Positions 24,854-33,838 of a stretch of DNA of 64,000 nucleotides are shown piece after piece. The notes under the pieces were generated by a model, which was given only the letters and a program-made list of their open reading frames with translations, searched no databases and was not told the origin of the DNA. The first letter of the stretch is position 1. Each line of letters begins with the position of its first letter. The stretch comes from GWC2-45-44 sp041661665 (GTDB lineage: Bacteria; Planctomycetota; Phycisphaerae; Sedimentisphaerales; UBA12454). The stretch spans positions 1 to 64,000 of the forward strand of contig JBAZTW010000003.1 in NCBI GenBank assembly GCA_041661665.1, given 5' to 3'. Position numbers and translations under genes: made by a program.

Positions 24854-25588
24854 ATGAAGAAACTATTGCAGGTGTTTATTCCTATTCTTTGTGTGCCATT
24901 CCTTTGTGGTTTTCTGTTCGACTCGAAACCCAAAACCTCAAAAAAACTTATAGAGGCTCGTGTTCTTGATGTAACCGCTACTGGCGAGGTCGTTATAGAC
25001 GCAAACAATAGCATGGTGAAGACTAAAGTAATGTTAGATATTTTCAGGACAAATGGGGAATTAACAGCCAAAAGTGATATAGAAATCCCCGTAGCCAGAA
25101 TTATAATTACTCAAACAACTCCGACTTATAGCACAGGGACTATCGCCAGTAAAATTGACGGTAGTAAAGCCCAAATCAGGGATATTTCCAGAGGTATGCT
25201 TTGCAGAGAAACTACGAAACAAACTCTTAAGGCCGAAAAGAAATTTTACAAAAAAACTTTAAAGAGCCAAGGTAAATTAATGAGGTTAAAAAAAGTATCA
25301 AAATATGAGGCAAAGCTAAATAGTTGGATAGGAGTTGATGTTAATAATTTAATTGCAAGCTGGGGATATCCTGAATCATCCTTTGTTGCACCCAATGGCA
25401 ACAAAGTATATGTTTATTCTCAAAGTTCAAGTTATACCAAGCCAATGGTCACCAATATCAACCCATATACGCATAGTGCTATTACATATGGTGGGAAAAC
25501 AGTCGAACATTGGTGTAATACTTATATAGAGGCTGACAATACCGGAAGAATTATCAAGTGTACATGGAAAGGAAATCATTGTAAGTGA
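24854..25588 (+). CDS. Secreted protein of unknown function, possible SmpA/BamE-like C-terminus
   Basis: 244 residues with an N-terminal signal peptide (MKKLLQVFIPILCVPFLCGF); LCGF might be a weak lipobox. Residues 35-130 contain TGEVVIDANNSMVKTKVMLD and ETTKQTLKAEKKFYKKT and are not recognised. The C-terminal 80 residues (WIGVDVNNLIASWGYPESSF, then NGNKVYVYSQ and IEADNTGRIIKCTWKGNHCK) follow the pattern of small BamE/SmpA-type domains (helical G/W start, a GxP turn, then strands). AT-rich relative to its neighbours. It has its own promoter. Confidence 0.65.
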   Translation: MKKLLQVFIPILCVPFLCGFLFDSKPKTSKKLIEARVLDVTATGEVVIDANNSMVKTKVMLDIFRTNGELTAKSDIEIPVARIIITQTTPTYSTGTIASKIDGSKAQIRDISRGMLCRETTKQTLKAEKKFYKKTLKSQGKLMRLKKVSKYEAKLNSWIGVDVNNLIASWGYPESSFVAPNGNKVYVYSQSSSYTKPMVTNINPYTHSAITYGGKTVEHWCNTYIEADNTGRIIKCTWKGNHCK

Positions 25589-25648
25589 CATGATTATAGT
25601 GATCTGAATTTTTGTTGGCAGAAAAAGTTTAAAAAAAGATGGGTAGCG

Positions 25649-26332
25649 TTGTCTAAGAAAACAGAGCAAAAACATAAAGGTATTTGTGTACTATGTGGGA
25701 AAGAAGAGTATTTGACCAGAGAACACGTTCCCCCAAAAAATTTATTCTCTAAACCTCGTCCGAAGAATACAATTACAGCCTGGACTTGTAAACCATGCAA
25801 TGCCAGCTATTCGCAAGATGAAGAATACTTCCGAATATATATTGCTGCGGGAGCTTCGCCAGATTCAGACTGCGGTCGTCTCTGGAAGGAAAAGGTAGAA
25901 AATTCAACATTTTCACGTAGCCCAGCATTACGCCAAAAACTTTCTGATGGCATGGATGTTATTCAGCAATATCACAAATTAAATCCGCTTAAGGATTTTG
26001 ATGGCAAACCAATTCCCGACGAACTAATCCCATATGCACTTCCTTTAGAATCAGATCGTATTTGCAGGGTTATAAAAAAAATCATTCGGTGTTTGTACTT
26101 TAAACACTTCAAATTTGTACTTTCACCGGAGATAGAGATATCCATTAGCACTGAACCTTTAACTGAAGTGGAGGTGGAAAAAATTGTTATTGAGCATAAA
26201 GGTTTTGTAGGTAATAAAGTAGATAATTTATTTATTTATTGGTTTGACCAACAGGAAAAAGATGGGAGTATTGACTGGATACTTTTGTTTCAAGGTGGTT
26301 TTAAATATTTTCGTGCAACCATTAAAATGTGA
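25649..26332 (+). CDS. HNH-like zinc-finger protein, probable nuclease
   Basis: 227 residues. N-terminal C13-VLC16 with LTREHVPPKNLF (the E-H of an HNH motif) and a second pair C47-KPC50-N form a treble-clef HNH-like core at about 10-65. The remaining 160 residues, with a DKIC(R)-type centre and IYWFDQQEKDGSIDWILLF end, are not recognised. Start is TTG at 25649 (TTG TCT AAG); the nearby ATG at 25639 is out of frame and ends at once. The gene is AT-rich and stands alone, as accessory genes do. A defence or repair role is possible, not shown. Confidence 0.65.
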   Translation: MSKKTEQKHKGICVLCGKEEYLTREHVPPKNLFSKPRPKNTITAWTCKPCNASYSQDEEYFRIYIAAGASPDSDCGRLWKEKVENSTFSRSPALRQKLSDGMDVIQQYHKLNPLKDFDGKPIPDELIPYALPLESDRICRVIKKIIRCLYFKHFKFVLSPEIEISISTEPLTEVEVEKIVIEHKGFVGNKVDNLFIYWFDQQEKDGSIDWILLFQGGFKYFRATIKM

Positions 26333-26533
26333 ATAAATAATGGCCATTTGGGCTGTTAAAAAAATACGCCGAAGGCCGATTCCATAACTCAAAACTAAGA
26401 ATTTAAAATTAAAAATTTCTTCTTTCCTCATTCAACGTTGGGCGTTAGATGTTGAATGTTCGACGTTCTTCTGGGTTTTACGTTCTTTGTACTATATTCT
26501 TTTTTTCTGATAACCGATAACTGAATTGCTGTT
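26333..26533. other. Intergenic region between HNH-like gene and typA
   Basis: Contains AT-rich filler and GTTGAATGTTCGACGTT-type inverted repeats (about 26430-26480) that resemble one at 33688-33712. The two genes converge here, so a terminator is expected, but no clear hairpin with T-run was seen. Confidence 0.4.
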
Positions 26534-28393
26534 TTATCCTGTTGTTTTTCTTGCTGCTCTGCGTCTGTCTTCTTCTTTCAGGAATTTTTTGCGAATACGA
26601 ATTGAATTTGGACAAATTTCGACATACTCATCTTCCTGAATATATTCCATCGCAATCTCAAGGCTCATTATGCGGGCGGGTCTTACTTTAGCGGCATCAT
26701 CCTTGCCGGAGGAACGCATATTTGTAAGCTGTTTTAATTTGACAACATTTACGGGGATGTCGATTTCCTTACAGTGTTCACCGACGACCTGGCCATCATA
26801 AACCCTGTCGCCCGGCGAAACAAAGAATATGCCCCTGTCATACAGCGCGTCTAAAGCGTAAGCTGTAACCTGGCCGGTTGTGGTAGCAACCATAACGCCT
26901 GCCTTGCGCTGCGGGATACTGCCTCGCATCAGGTCATATTTTTCAAACGAATGGTGCATAATCGCTCTGCCCTGCGTAGCGTTGAGCATTCTTGCGTGCA
27001 GACCGAACAGGCCGCGCGACGGAATAATAAATTCCATATGCACAAAATCATTCGCGCCGCTTTTGGCGTCTATTTTTAATATCTCGCTTCGGCGGTCGCC
27101 AAGCAGACTCATCACAGAACCCTGACAATCAGTGGGACAGTCAACGGCAAGCAATTCTATAGGCTCATGTTTTTGGCCGTCCACAATTTTTAAAATTACA
27201 CTTGGTTTTCCAACACAAAGCTCAAAACCTTCACGGCGCATATTTTCGAGAAGTATGCCAAGGTGCATCAGTCCTCTGCCGGAAACATTAAACTCTTCCG
27301 GCGTCTGACCTGGTGAAACCCGCAAAGCAACATTAGACTGAAGCTCTTTATCAAGTCTTATGCCGATTTGTCTGCTGGTGAGGTATTTGCCGTCTAAGCC
27401 TGCAAATGGGCCATCGTTGACACGGAAAGTCATCGACATCGTCGGCTCATCAACAGCGATAATCGAAAGCTGCGTCGGATTATCCGGGCAGGCGATTGTA
27501 TTGCCGATGTCAACAGGGTCAAGCCCCGACACCGCGCAGATATCGCCGGCAAGAACTTCAGTAACGCGCCTTCTGCTCAGGCCGTCAAACTGATGAATAT
27601 GCATAACCTTCTGTTGGGTATGTTCGCCGTTTGAATCAATAACTGTAACGCGCTGGTCTTCAGCGATTTGACCTGCAAAAACTTTGCCGATGGCGATTCT
27701 GCCGACATAATCCGAATACTCCAGACTTGTAACAAGCATCTGAAGCGGTGCGTCCGGGTCAACCTTTGGAGCCGGAATGTTTTTAATAATAGTATCGAAC
27801 ACAATTTTCAGATTGTCGGTTTTCTTGTCCGGGTCATCCGAGGCCCAGCCTTCTCTGCCCGATGCGTAAATACAGGGAAAATCAAGAGCCTTGTCATCGG
27901 CACCGAGCTGCACAAGCAAATCGAAAACTTCATTTACAACCTCGTGCGGCCGACTATTCGGACGGTCAACCTTATTTATCACAACTATCGGCCTAAGCTT
28001 ATGTTCCATCGCCTTGGTAAGCACAAATCTTGTCTGCGGCATAGGCCCTTCAAACGCGTCAACCAAAAGCATAACCCCGTCAGCCATTTTCAGAACACGT
28101 TCCACTTCGCCGCCGAAATCAGCGTGGCCGGGCGTGTCAATAATGTTAATTTTGTAATCGTCACCGTTGTCATCAGTGTAGTTGACGGCGCAATTTTTGC
28201 TCAAAATCGTTATGCCTCGTTCACGCTCAAGCGGGTTGGAGTCCATAATGAGGTTGTTTTCGCCACCGGCGAGTTTATCAAGGTCTTCAGTGCGAAACTG
28301 CCCCGATTGATACAATAATCTGTCAACCAAAGTCGTCTTGCCGTGGTCAACGTGGGCAATTATCGCTACATTACGAATATAATTTGAATACAT
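26534..28393 (-). CDS. typA: Ribosome-associated GTPase TypA/BipA
   Basis: 619 residues. Starts MYSNYIRNVAIIAHVDHGKT (G1 near 11-18), with G3 DTPGHADF and G4 NKVD; EF-G-like domains III and V follow and the C-terminus (EDEYVEICPNSIRIRKKFLK) is the BipA-specific end. TypA helps ribosome assembly and growth under stress. The start is chosen at 28393 because the promoter at 28459-28486 lies directly upstream; the frame is open further up but that stretch is promoter DNA. Confidence 0.97.
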   Translation of the reverse strand: MYSNYIRNVAIIAHVDHGKTTLVDRLLYQSGQFRTEDLDKLAGGENNLIMDSNPLERERGITILSKNCAVNYTDDNGDDYKINIIDTPGHADFGGEVERVLKMADGVMLLVDAFEGPMPQTRFVLTKAMEHKLRPIVVINKVDRPNSRPHEVVNEVFDLLVQLGADDKALDFPCIYASGREGWASDDPDKKTDNLKIVFDTIIKNIPAPKVDPDAPLQMLVTSLEYSDYVGRIAIGKVFAGQIAEDQRVTVIDSNGEHTQQKVMHIHQFDGLSRRRVTEVLAGDICAVSGLDPVDIGNTIACPDNPTQLSIIAVDEPTMSMTFRVNDGPFAGLDGKYLTSRQIGIRLDKELQSNVALRVSPGQTPEEFNVSGRGLMHLGILLENMRREGFELCVGKPSVILKIVDGQKHEPIELLAVDCPTDCQGSVMSLLGDRRSEILKIDAKSGANDFVHMEFIIPSRGLFGLHARMLNATQGRAIMHHSFEKYDLMRGSIPQRKAGVMVATTTGQVTAYALDALYDRGIFFVSPGDRVYDGQVVGEHCKEIDIPVNVVKLKQLTNMRSSGKDDAAKVRPARIMSLEIAMEYIQEDEYVEICPNSIRIRKKFLKEEDRRRAARKTTG

Positions 28394-28458
28394 AAAAAAC
28401 TCGAAAAAAAGGTTAGTTAATCTGAGGATTGTTCTAATCATTTTTGCAGAAGCGGAGC

Positions 28459-28486
28459 AATATACACCATTTTCGGCAAATGTCAA
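28459..28486 (-). promoter_or_regulatory. Candidate sigma70-type promoter of typA
   Basis: Minus strand: -35 TTGACA (28486-28481), 16-base spacer, -10 TATATT (28464-28459). Perfect -35. Predicted start about 60 bases before the typA ATG. Confidence 0.65.
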
Positions 28487-28522
28487 TAGAATTGAGTAAA
28501 TCTAATGAAAAGCTAATCGGTA

Positions 28523-28783
28523 TTACTCTTCGCCTTTTTCGAGCATTTTGCGAAGGTATTGGTTTTCTCTGCGGGTTGCTTCCAAATCGAAGAGCAGATA
28601 TTTGACGGTAAGGCGAAGATGGTCAAGCGAATCGTGAAGGGTTTCACCGCTTTTTTGCAGCTTTTCATTGTAAATTTTTGCCTGTTTGGCAAGAGAAAGC
28701 AATTTTTTACTCCGCTCGGCAGGCAAATCGTTGATTTCGTTAAGCAGTTCGTTGAGTCTAATTTCAAAAGTAGAAATATCCAT
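28523..28783 (-). CDS. Small coiled-coil protein of unknown function
   Basis: 86 residues: MDISTFEIRLNELLNEINDL and then heptads of Leu/Ile with Glu, Lys, Arg to the C-terminal RRENQYLRKMLEKGEE. Highly charged, probably a long helix or coiled coil in the cytosol. GGAAGGG stands 9 bases before the ATG. Codon positions look protein-coding, and the high Leu periodicity supports a real gene over the longer overlapping minus-strand frame at 28513-29127, which lacks family features. Confidence 0.6.
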   Translation of the reverse strand: MDISTFEIRLNELLNEINDLPAERSKKLLSLAKQAKIYNEKLQKSGETLHDSLDHLRLTVKYLLFDLEATRRENQYLRKMLEKGEE

Positions 28784-29121
28784 TGTACACACCCTTCCAG
28801 AAGCAAAAATCTTTTTCTTCCCTCCCTGCGAGTAGACAATATCCTTGATGAGTTTTTATGTGCAAAGGATATACCATCAGCCATTGACAAAGTTTGACCT
28901 CTCAGTTTTGTGCCAAAAGAGGGGTTTTGAAGTTGCCAAAGGCGGGTTTTTTGTGATGAGAGATATTGCAAATTGCGCAAGTTTTGCCGCAATGTTGCAA
29001 AAAAAAGACACTCGATAGCACGAAAAGACGAAAAACTCAGATATATGGATATGAGGTAAAAGCCAATGTTGATTAAAATAAACATTATATTGCGGATGTA
29101 CAATGTTAAGTGTTTTATTGG
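28784..29121. other. Intergenic region before the M1 peptidase promoter
   Basis: About 340 bases without a convincing gene. It holds GGGGTTTTGAAGTTGCC and GGCGGGTTTTTTG stretches and a TTGC-rich imperfect inverted repeat (TTGCAAATTGCGCAA, about 28970-28985). Purpose not seen. Confidence 0.4.
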
Positions 29122-29150
29122 TTGCAATTCGAAATAGATTTTGATAAAAT
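29122..29150 (+). promoter_or_regulatory. Strong candidate promoter of the M1 peptidase leader RNA
   Basis: -35 TTGCAA (29122-29127), 17-base spacer, -10 TAAAAT (29145-29150). Predicted start near 29157, giving a 190-base leader. Confidence 0.65.
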
Positions 29151-29156
29151 AGCGAA

Positions 29157-29340
29157 GTTATGTTGGCTGCGTAGTCCAGCGTTTAATAAATATTGGAAAT
29201 CCCGATTTAAGAGACTACTAACGCACAACTTGATGCTCCTCGGGCGTGCCTGTTGAGGTTTTCAACAGCGCGTAGAGGCTCTCGGTAAAAGAGCCAAGAC
29301 AGCTTGCCGAGCTGTTTTCTTAATTCAGCGATAAGGAGTG
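29157..29340 (+). ncRNA. Structured 5' leader with a terminator-like hairpin before the M1 peptidase
   Basis: The leader can fold into several stems: TGCGTAGTC with GACTAC-TAACGCA (about 29168-29221), CTGTTGA/TCAACAG (about 29251-29269), GGCTCT/AGAGCC (about 29277-29296), and ACAGCT-TGCCG-AGCTGT followed by TTTTCTT (about 29300-29323). The last resembles an intrinsic terminator just before the AAGGAG ribosome site. I do not recognise a known riboswitch class. Confidence 0.5.
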
Positions 29341-29346
29341 AGCGTG

Positions 29347-31629
29347 ATGAAGAAATGCAATCAGATATTGTGTATCTCTGTTTTTTTACTGCTGATACTA
29401 AGCACATCAAATGCCGGTCAATTTCCTTCAGAGCCTAATGAACCGACAGTTTCCCAGCCTTGTAACGGAGAAGGCAAAGATATATACTGCGGCCATTTGA
29501 AATCCACTCTCGCCGCACTTATGGCTCAGGGTTCCCAGCAGGCGAGGGACATTTACCGCGAATCGAATTCTTATACCGACATTCTTAACTGTTCCTTAAA
29601 CCTTGATATAAATCCCACTACGGAAATTGTCAGCGGCACAAACGCACTCACAGTGAAAAGTCTTATTAACGGTCTGGCTACATTCACTCTCGACCTTCGC
29701 GACAATATGACCGTCGATAGCGTTACAGGCGATGTCGCTTCCTATACGCATCCGGGACACACTATCGAAATCACTCTCAACAGGCCCTATGATATAAATG
29801 AAATCTTTACTGTAACCGTTACCTATCACGGCATACCGCAAAACCTCGGTTTTTCTTCTTTCGACTGGACCACACACAACGGCAATGCAATTTTCGCAAC
29901 GCTCAGTGAACCCTGGTTCGCACACACATGGTGGCCCTGCAAGGATGTTCTCGATGATAAATTTACAATGGATATGTGGGTTACAGTGCCGAGCTGGATG
30001 ATTGTTACTTCAAACGGCCTTTTGCAGGGCACAGATTCAGTCGCAGGCGGGAAAACACGCTACCGCTGGCACGAATCGTATCCTATCGCCACCTACCTTG
30101 TTTCTTTGACCGGCACAAATTATGTTCACTGGACTTATAATTACAATCACGCCGCGGGTACAATGCCTGTGGAAATGTACGCTTATCCCGAAAGCGAATC
30201 CTACGTCCGCGGCATAACAGCCGACTTAGTAACGCAAATACAAACCTTCAGCAGCGCTTATGGCGAATATCCTTTCATCAACGAAAAATACGGCATAACC
30301 CAGTTCCAGTGGAGCGGCGGAATGGAAAACCAGACCCTCACAAGTCAGGGCGCCTATGCCTCATGGCTCAACGCACACGAACTTTCACATCAGTGGTGGG
30401 GCGATATGATTACCTGCAAAACCTGGCACGATATCTGGCTCAACGAAGGTTTTGCCACATATTCGGAAGCCGTATATGAAGAAAAAAGACCGGGCGGAAG
30501 TTATTCCTTGTATTTCAGCAGAATGCAGTCTCGAAGGCCGGGCTCTTACGGCGGAACCGTCTATGTTTATGACATCTCCGATTTCGGTGCGGTTTTTGAT
30601 GGAACTACCGTCTATAACAAGGCCGCCTGGGTGCTTCATATGCTTCGGCACGTTGTCGGCGACGCTAATTTTTTTGACATTCTCGCTACATACAGGTCTG
30701 CATACGAGGGCGACAGCGCGACGACCGAAGATTTCAGAGCTTCAGCGGAAAGCGTTTATGGCGGCGATTTACAGTGGTTCTTCGATGAATGGGTTTATAA
30801 CGGCGGCGCTCCTTATTACAGATTCGGCTGGGAGCAGCAGCAAATCGGTTCGCAAAACTGGATGAGGTTATATATAAATCAATACCAGCAGGCCTCCTAC
30901 GGCTATCCAAATTTCAAAATGCCAATCGACATAACCATTAATTCAGCTTCGACAACCCCCGTTTGGAATAACGCAGTCTCCCAGTGGTACCTGATCAAAA
31001 CAGCCTCTCCCGTAACATCGGTGCAGTTCGATAAGAACACATGGATATTGCGAGGCACCACATCATCCGTTTCCTATGTAAAAGGCCCCGCAAAAATTAT
31101 CGATACCGCGCCGCTGCCCAACCAGACTATTCACTCGGCAGTCCTTGACCATATCACCATACAGTTCAGCGAACCAATTACATACAGCAACTCCAATATA
31201 GCGGTAACCGGAAGCCTCACCGGGGCACAAAGTTTCTCAAGCGCCTTTTCTATGAGCAATTATATGCTTACTCTGACATTCCCACAGCCCCTAATGCAGG
31301 GGCAAACTTATACCGTTACAGTTACCGATGGCATTTTGACGCCGAGTTCAGGGTATGCAATCGATGGCGAACTATCATCCGGCTCGCCGTTATTCCCGTC
31401 AGGAGACGGATTACCGGGCGGAAACGCCGTATTTTCTTTTTACCTCGGTTATGGCGCAGACCTCTCCGGCGATAACAAGGTCAATTTCGATGACTTCGCT
31501 TTATTCGCCGCTCAATGGCAAAAAACAAATTGCGGCGCCTGCGGCGGCGCCGACCTCTCCGGCGACGGTAATGTTAATTTCTCCGATTTAAAAATCTTTT
31601 CAGCCTCCTGGCTCGTAGAACCGCAGTAA
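29347..31629 (+). CDS. Secreted M1 family zinc metallopeptidase with Ig-like and dockerin-like C-terminus
   Basis: 760 residues. Signal peptide (about 1-23, SVFLLLILSTSNA), M1 N-domain, then the catalytic domain with the GxMEN-type SGGMENQT near 320, H344-ExxH348 and E367 (HExxH-x18-E). After the catalytic part is a Big_5-like segment (about 600-690, TIHSAVLDHITIQFSEPITY) and two dockerin-like repeats, DLSGDNKVNFDDFALFAAQW and DLSGDGNVNFSDLKIFSASW. It probably trims peptides outside the cytoplasm; the dockerin-like repeats may anchor or dock it. AAGGAG sits 8 bases before the ATG. Expression may be controlled by the upstream leader. Confidence 0.9.
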   Translation: MKKCNQILCISVFLLLILSTSNAGQFPSEPNEPTVSQPCNGEGKDIYCGHLKSTLAALMAQGSQQARDIYRESNSYTDILNCSLNLDINPTTEIVSGTNALTVKSLINGLATFTLDLRDNMTVDSVTGDVASYTHPGHTIEITLNRPYDINEIFTVTVTYHGIPQNLGFSSFDWTTHNGNAIFATLSEPWFAHTWWPCKDVLDDKFTMDMWVTVPSWMIVTSNGLLQGTDSVAGGKTRYRWHESYPIATYLVSLTGTNYVHWTYNYNHAAGTMPVEMYAYPESESYVRGITADLVTQIQTFSSAYGEYPFINEKYGITQFQWSGGMENQTLTSQGAYASWLNAHELSHQWWGDMITCKTWHDIWLNEGFATYSEAVYEEKRPGGSYSLYFSRMQSRRPGSYGGTVYVYDISDFGAVFDGTTVYNKAAWVLHMLRHVVGDANFFDILATYRSAYEGDSATTEDFRASAESVYGGDLQWFFDEWVYNGGAPYYRFGWEQQQIGSQNWMRLYINQYQQASYGYPNFKMPIDITINSASTTPVWNNAVSQWYLIKTASPVTSVQFDKNTWILRGTTSSVSYVKGPAKIIDTAPLPNQTIHSAVLDHITIQFSEPITYSNSNIAVTGSLTGAQSFSSAFSMSNYMLTLTFPQPLMQGQTYTVTVTDGILTPSSGYAIDGELSSGSPLFPSGDGLPGGNAVFSFYLGYGADLSGDNKVNFDDFALFAAQWQKTNCGACGGADLSGDGNVNFSDLKIFSASWLVEPQ

Positions 31630-31764
31630 ATCTCTATAATTGGCAGATTACCGAGCCTGCCGCGCAATACCCAAAAACGCAAGGTTATGCTTGCGAAAAA
31701 ACAGTCTGGGCGGTATTATAAGGCCGGTTAAAATATCGACAGCAGAATTTATGGAGAGCCTGAA

Positions 31765-32715
31765 ATGAGACCAAAACAGCTTGAGCAGTGGCAGTTTTTA
31801 TTTATAGGAATGGCGATTGTGGGTATTGTTCTTTGGCCTTTGAGCCAATGGCTTACAACGCTAAGAGGCAGTTTTATTATGGCGGCCTATTTCGCCGCGG
31901 CTGTGGGTATTTTTGGGATACTGCAAGTGCTGGCGGAAACGATTAAAAATCTCAACCGGCAGCAGGAGAAAATAGAACAACTCAGCGAGTCGCTGACGGC
32001 AAACAAAAATCTGCTCGAACAAATTTCGCAGGAAGTTCGACTGTCCGAAGCGGCAAAGACTATCTGTTATCGCGATACCGACAGGCAGCTGCTGCGGGCA
32101 AGCGTGATTGAAAGACTTCATCAGCAGGATTTCGAGGCGACCTACGCGATGATTGACAACATTGAAAGGCGGCCGGAATATAAACAATTAGCGGCAGATT
32201 TAAGACTTACCGCAGACCGATATCGCGACGCTACCGAGCAGGACAGAGTAAGCCAGGTAATTAATTATATCGACAGGCTTCTCGAACAGCGTCAGTGGGC
32301 AAACGCCGAGACACAGATAGAAAGGCTCATTAAAAAATATCCCGATTCTGAAAAAGCCGGCGATATGAGCGAAAAACTTTTTGAGAAAAAAGAGAAAAGA
32401 AAAAGAGAGCTGCTCGACGAATGGGATACCGCGGTTAAGAAATCCGATATTGACCGGAGTCTTGAGGTTTTACATGAGCTTGACCTTTATCTTACGCCCA
32501 GCGAAGGGCTGGCTCTGCAGGAAGCGGCAAGCGAGATATTCAAAAACAAGCTGCATAATATGGGCGTTCAATTCTCGCTCGCTGTCAGCGATAAGCAGTG
32601 GGACAAGGCTCTTGAGACCGGACAAACCATTATCAGGGAATTTCCAAACAGCAAAATGGCTGACGAAATCAGAAACAAAAAAGAGATACTTCAGGAATTG
32701 GCGAAAAAACAATAA
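31765..32715 (+). CDS. Membrane-anchored coiled-coil/TPR-like protein
   Basis: 316 residues: two N-terminal membrane helices (about 11-30 and 37-58), a coiled coil (60-95, NRQQEKIEQLSESLTANKNL) and a helical-repeat part with TPR-like units (about 165-200, 265-300: QWANAETQIERLIKKYPDSE and QWDKALETGQTIIREFPNSK). It probably sits in the inner membrane and binds other proteins in the cytosol. No specific family is recognised. GGAG precedes the ATG. Confidence 0.65.
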   Translation: MRPKQLEQWQFLFIGMAIVGIVLWPLSQWLTTLRGSFIMAAYFAAAVGIFGILQVLAETIKNLNRQQEKIEQLSESLTANKNLLEQISQEVRLSEAAKTICYRDTDRQLLRASVIERLHQQDFEATYAMIDNIERRPEYKQLAADLRLTADRYRDATEQDRVSQVINYIDRLLEQRQWANAETQIERLIKKYPDSEKAGDMSEKLFEKKEKRKRELLDEWDTAVKKSDIDRSLEVLHELDLYLTPSEGLALQEAASEIFKNKLHNMGVQFSLAVSDKQWDKALETGQTIIREFPNSKMADEIRNKKEILQELAKKQ

Positions 32716-32752
32716 CCATCCGGCTTCGTCTTCGACTTCGCCGCGACAGGCA
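32716..32752 (+). repeat. 37-bp direct repeat family E, copy 1
   Basis: CCATCCGGCTTCGTCTTCGA then CTTCGCCGCGACAGGCA, starting 1 base after the stop of the TPR-like gene. The same 37 bases occur at 42674-42710, also right after a stop codon. Confidence 0.8.
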
Positions 32753-32765
32753 AAGGACATAGAGA

Positions 32766-33653
32766 TTGCAGACTAAAATTATAACCATCGGTTTAAGTCC
32801 CGCGTGGGATAAAACAATCGAAGTTGCGGGCGTCGAATGGGGTGAGCATAAAATAATCTCCTCACAGAAAATTATTCCAGCGGGCAAAGCTCTCAATATA
32901 AACAGGTCTCTTGCGCAGATGAAAATTCCGAGTATCGCGGCAGGTCTGTGGGGCGAAAATGACTGGGACAAAATGCAACAGGCCGTCACGGCTTTGAAAA
33001 AATTTGTGCGGATTAAATTCATAAAAGCAAAAGGCGCGACAAGAGAAAATATAACTATCGTCGATGCCGCCAAAAAAAGGAATATACACCTTCGCAGCAA
33101 AAACACTCTTGCCAACGCAAAGTCATTATCGGATTTGAACAGGAATTTGAAAACGGTTATTACCAAAGACAGCATTTGCGTTTTCGCGGGCGCTCTGTCT
33201 GGCGGCAAACTTTTAAAACAAACCATATCACTGCTCGAAACTGCAAAACGCAGGCAGGCGAAAATTATCGTCGATAGTTCAGGCATCGAGTTTAAGAAAA
33301 TCGTTTCTATGGGCGGATTGTTTATGATTAAGCCGAATGTCGAGGAACTTGGTGAACTTGTCGGCAGGAAAATTGAAAACCAAAAAGATACGCTCGCCGA
33401 TGCCGCCAGGAAATTTCTGAATAAAACGGAATTTGTTTTGGTCAGCAGAGGCGAAAAAGGAGCGATGCTCATAGGTAAGGATTTAATTATCTCCACCGAA
33501 TACTGCGGCAAAAAGTTCGATGTCTGCAATACCGTCGGCTGTGGCGATTACCTGCTGGCAGGTTTCATCGCGGGATTATGCAAAACGGGAGATTTAAAAA
33601 TCGCACTCCAAACCGCCGTTCACAACGCAGCGATGCGGGCGTTTGGGAAATAA
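32766..33653 (+). CDS. PfkB family sugar kinase (1-phosphofructokinase-like)
   Basis: 295 residues, ribokinase fold. N-terminal ITIGLSPAWDKTIEV and GKALNINRSLAQM follow the LacC/FruK pattern (the usual PAGKALN is here as IPAGKALNI). The C-terminal anion hole and base are in NTVGCGDYLLAGF (catalytic Asp in GD). It probably phosphorylates a sugar phosphate; which one is open. Starts with TTG (TTG CAG ACT). Confidence 0.85.
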   Translation: MQTKIITIGLSPAWDKTIEVAGVEWGEHKIISSQKIIPAGKALNINRSLAQMKIPSIAAGLWGENDWDKMQQAVTALKKFVRIKFIKAKGATRENITIVDAAKKRNIHLRSKNTLANAKSLSDLNRNLKTVITKDSICVFAGALSGGKLLKQTISLLETAKRRQAKIIVDSSGIEFKKIVSMGGLFMIKPNVEELGELVGRKIENQKDTLADAARKFLNKTEFVLVSRGEKGAMLIGKDLIISTEYCGKKFDVCNTVGCGDYLLAGFIAGLCKTGDLKIALQTAVHNAAMRAFGK

Positions 33654-33838
33654 GAAGTAAGGAAGCAAGGAAATAGGGAAGTAAAGAACGTTGAACATTC
33701 AATGTCCAACTTCCGGGGAAAATAGGGCAGTTACCTATTTTGTATTGGTTGGAATAAAAACTTTTCTGAAGAGATTTCTCGGCTGCGCTCGAAATGACAC
33801 GAATCCCGGCAACACTTTGCCGGGGCTAACCACGAAAT
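33654..33838. other. Intergenic region between the PfkB gene and the YihY gene
   Basis: The genes converge here. It contains GTTGAACATT-CAATGTCCAAC (about 33690-33711) and a CCCGGCAACACTTTGCCGGG hairpin (about 33805-33824) whose core recurs at 62583-62604. Confidence 0.5.

Noticed and set aside
28800..28900. Promoter TTGCAC-16-GATATT for the coiled-coil gene
   Set aside because: The -10 match is weak and other pairings are as good; not supported enough to list.
28513..29127. Minus-strand frame of 204 codons overlapping the coiled-coil gene
   Set aside because: Runs through promoter-like and filler DNA; the shorter frame at 28523-28783 has a ribosome site and heptad structure.
29157..29340. 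c-di-GMP-I (GEMM) riboswitch
   Set aside because: ACGCACA-type bases occur, but the GGCAAACC and GACGCAAAGCC core of GEMM is missing.
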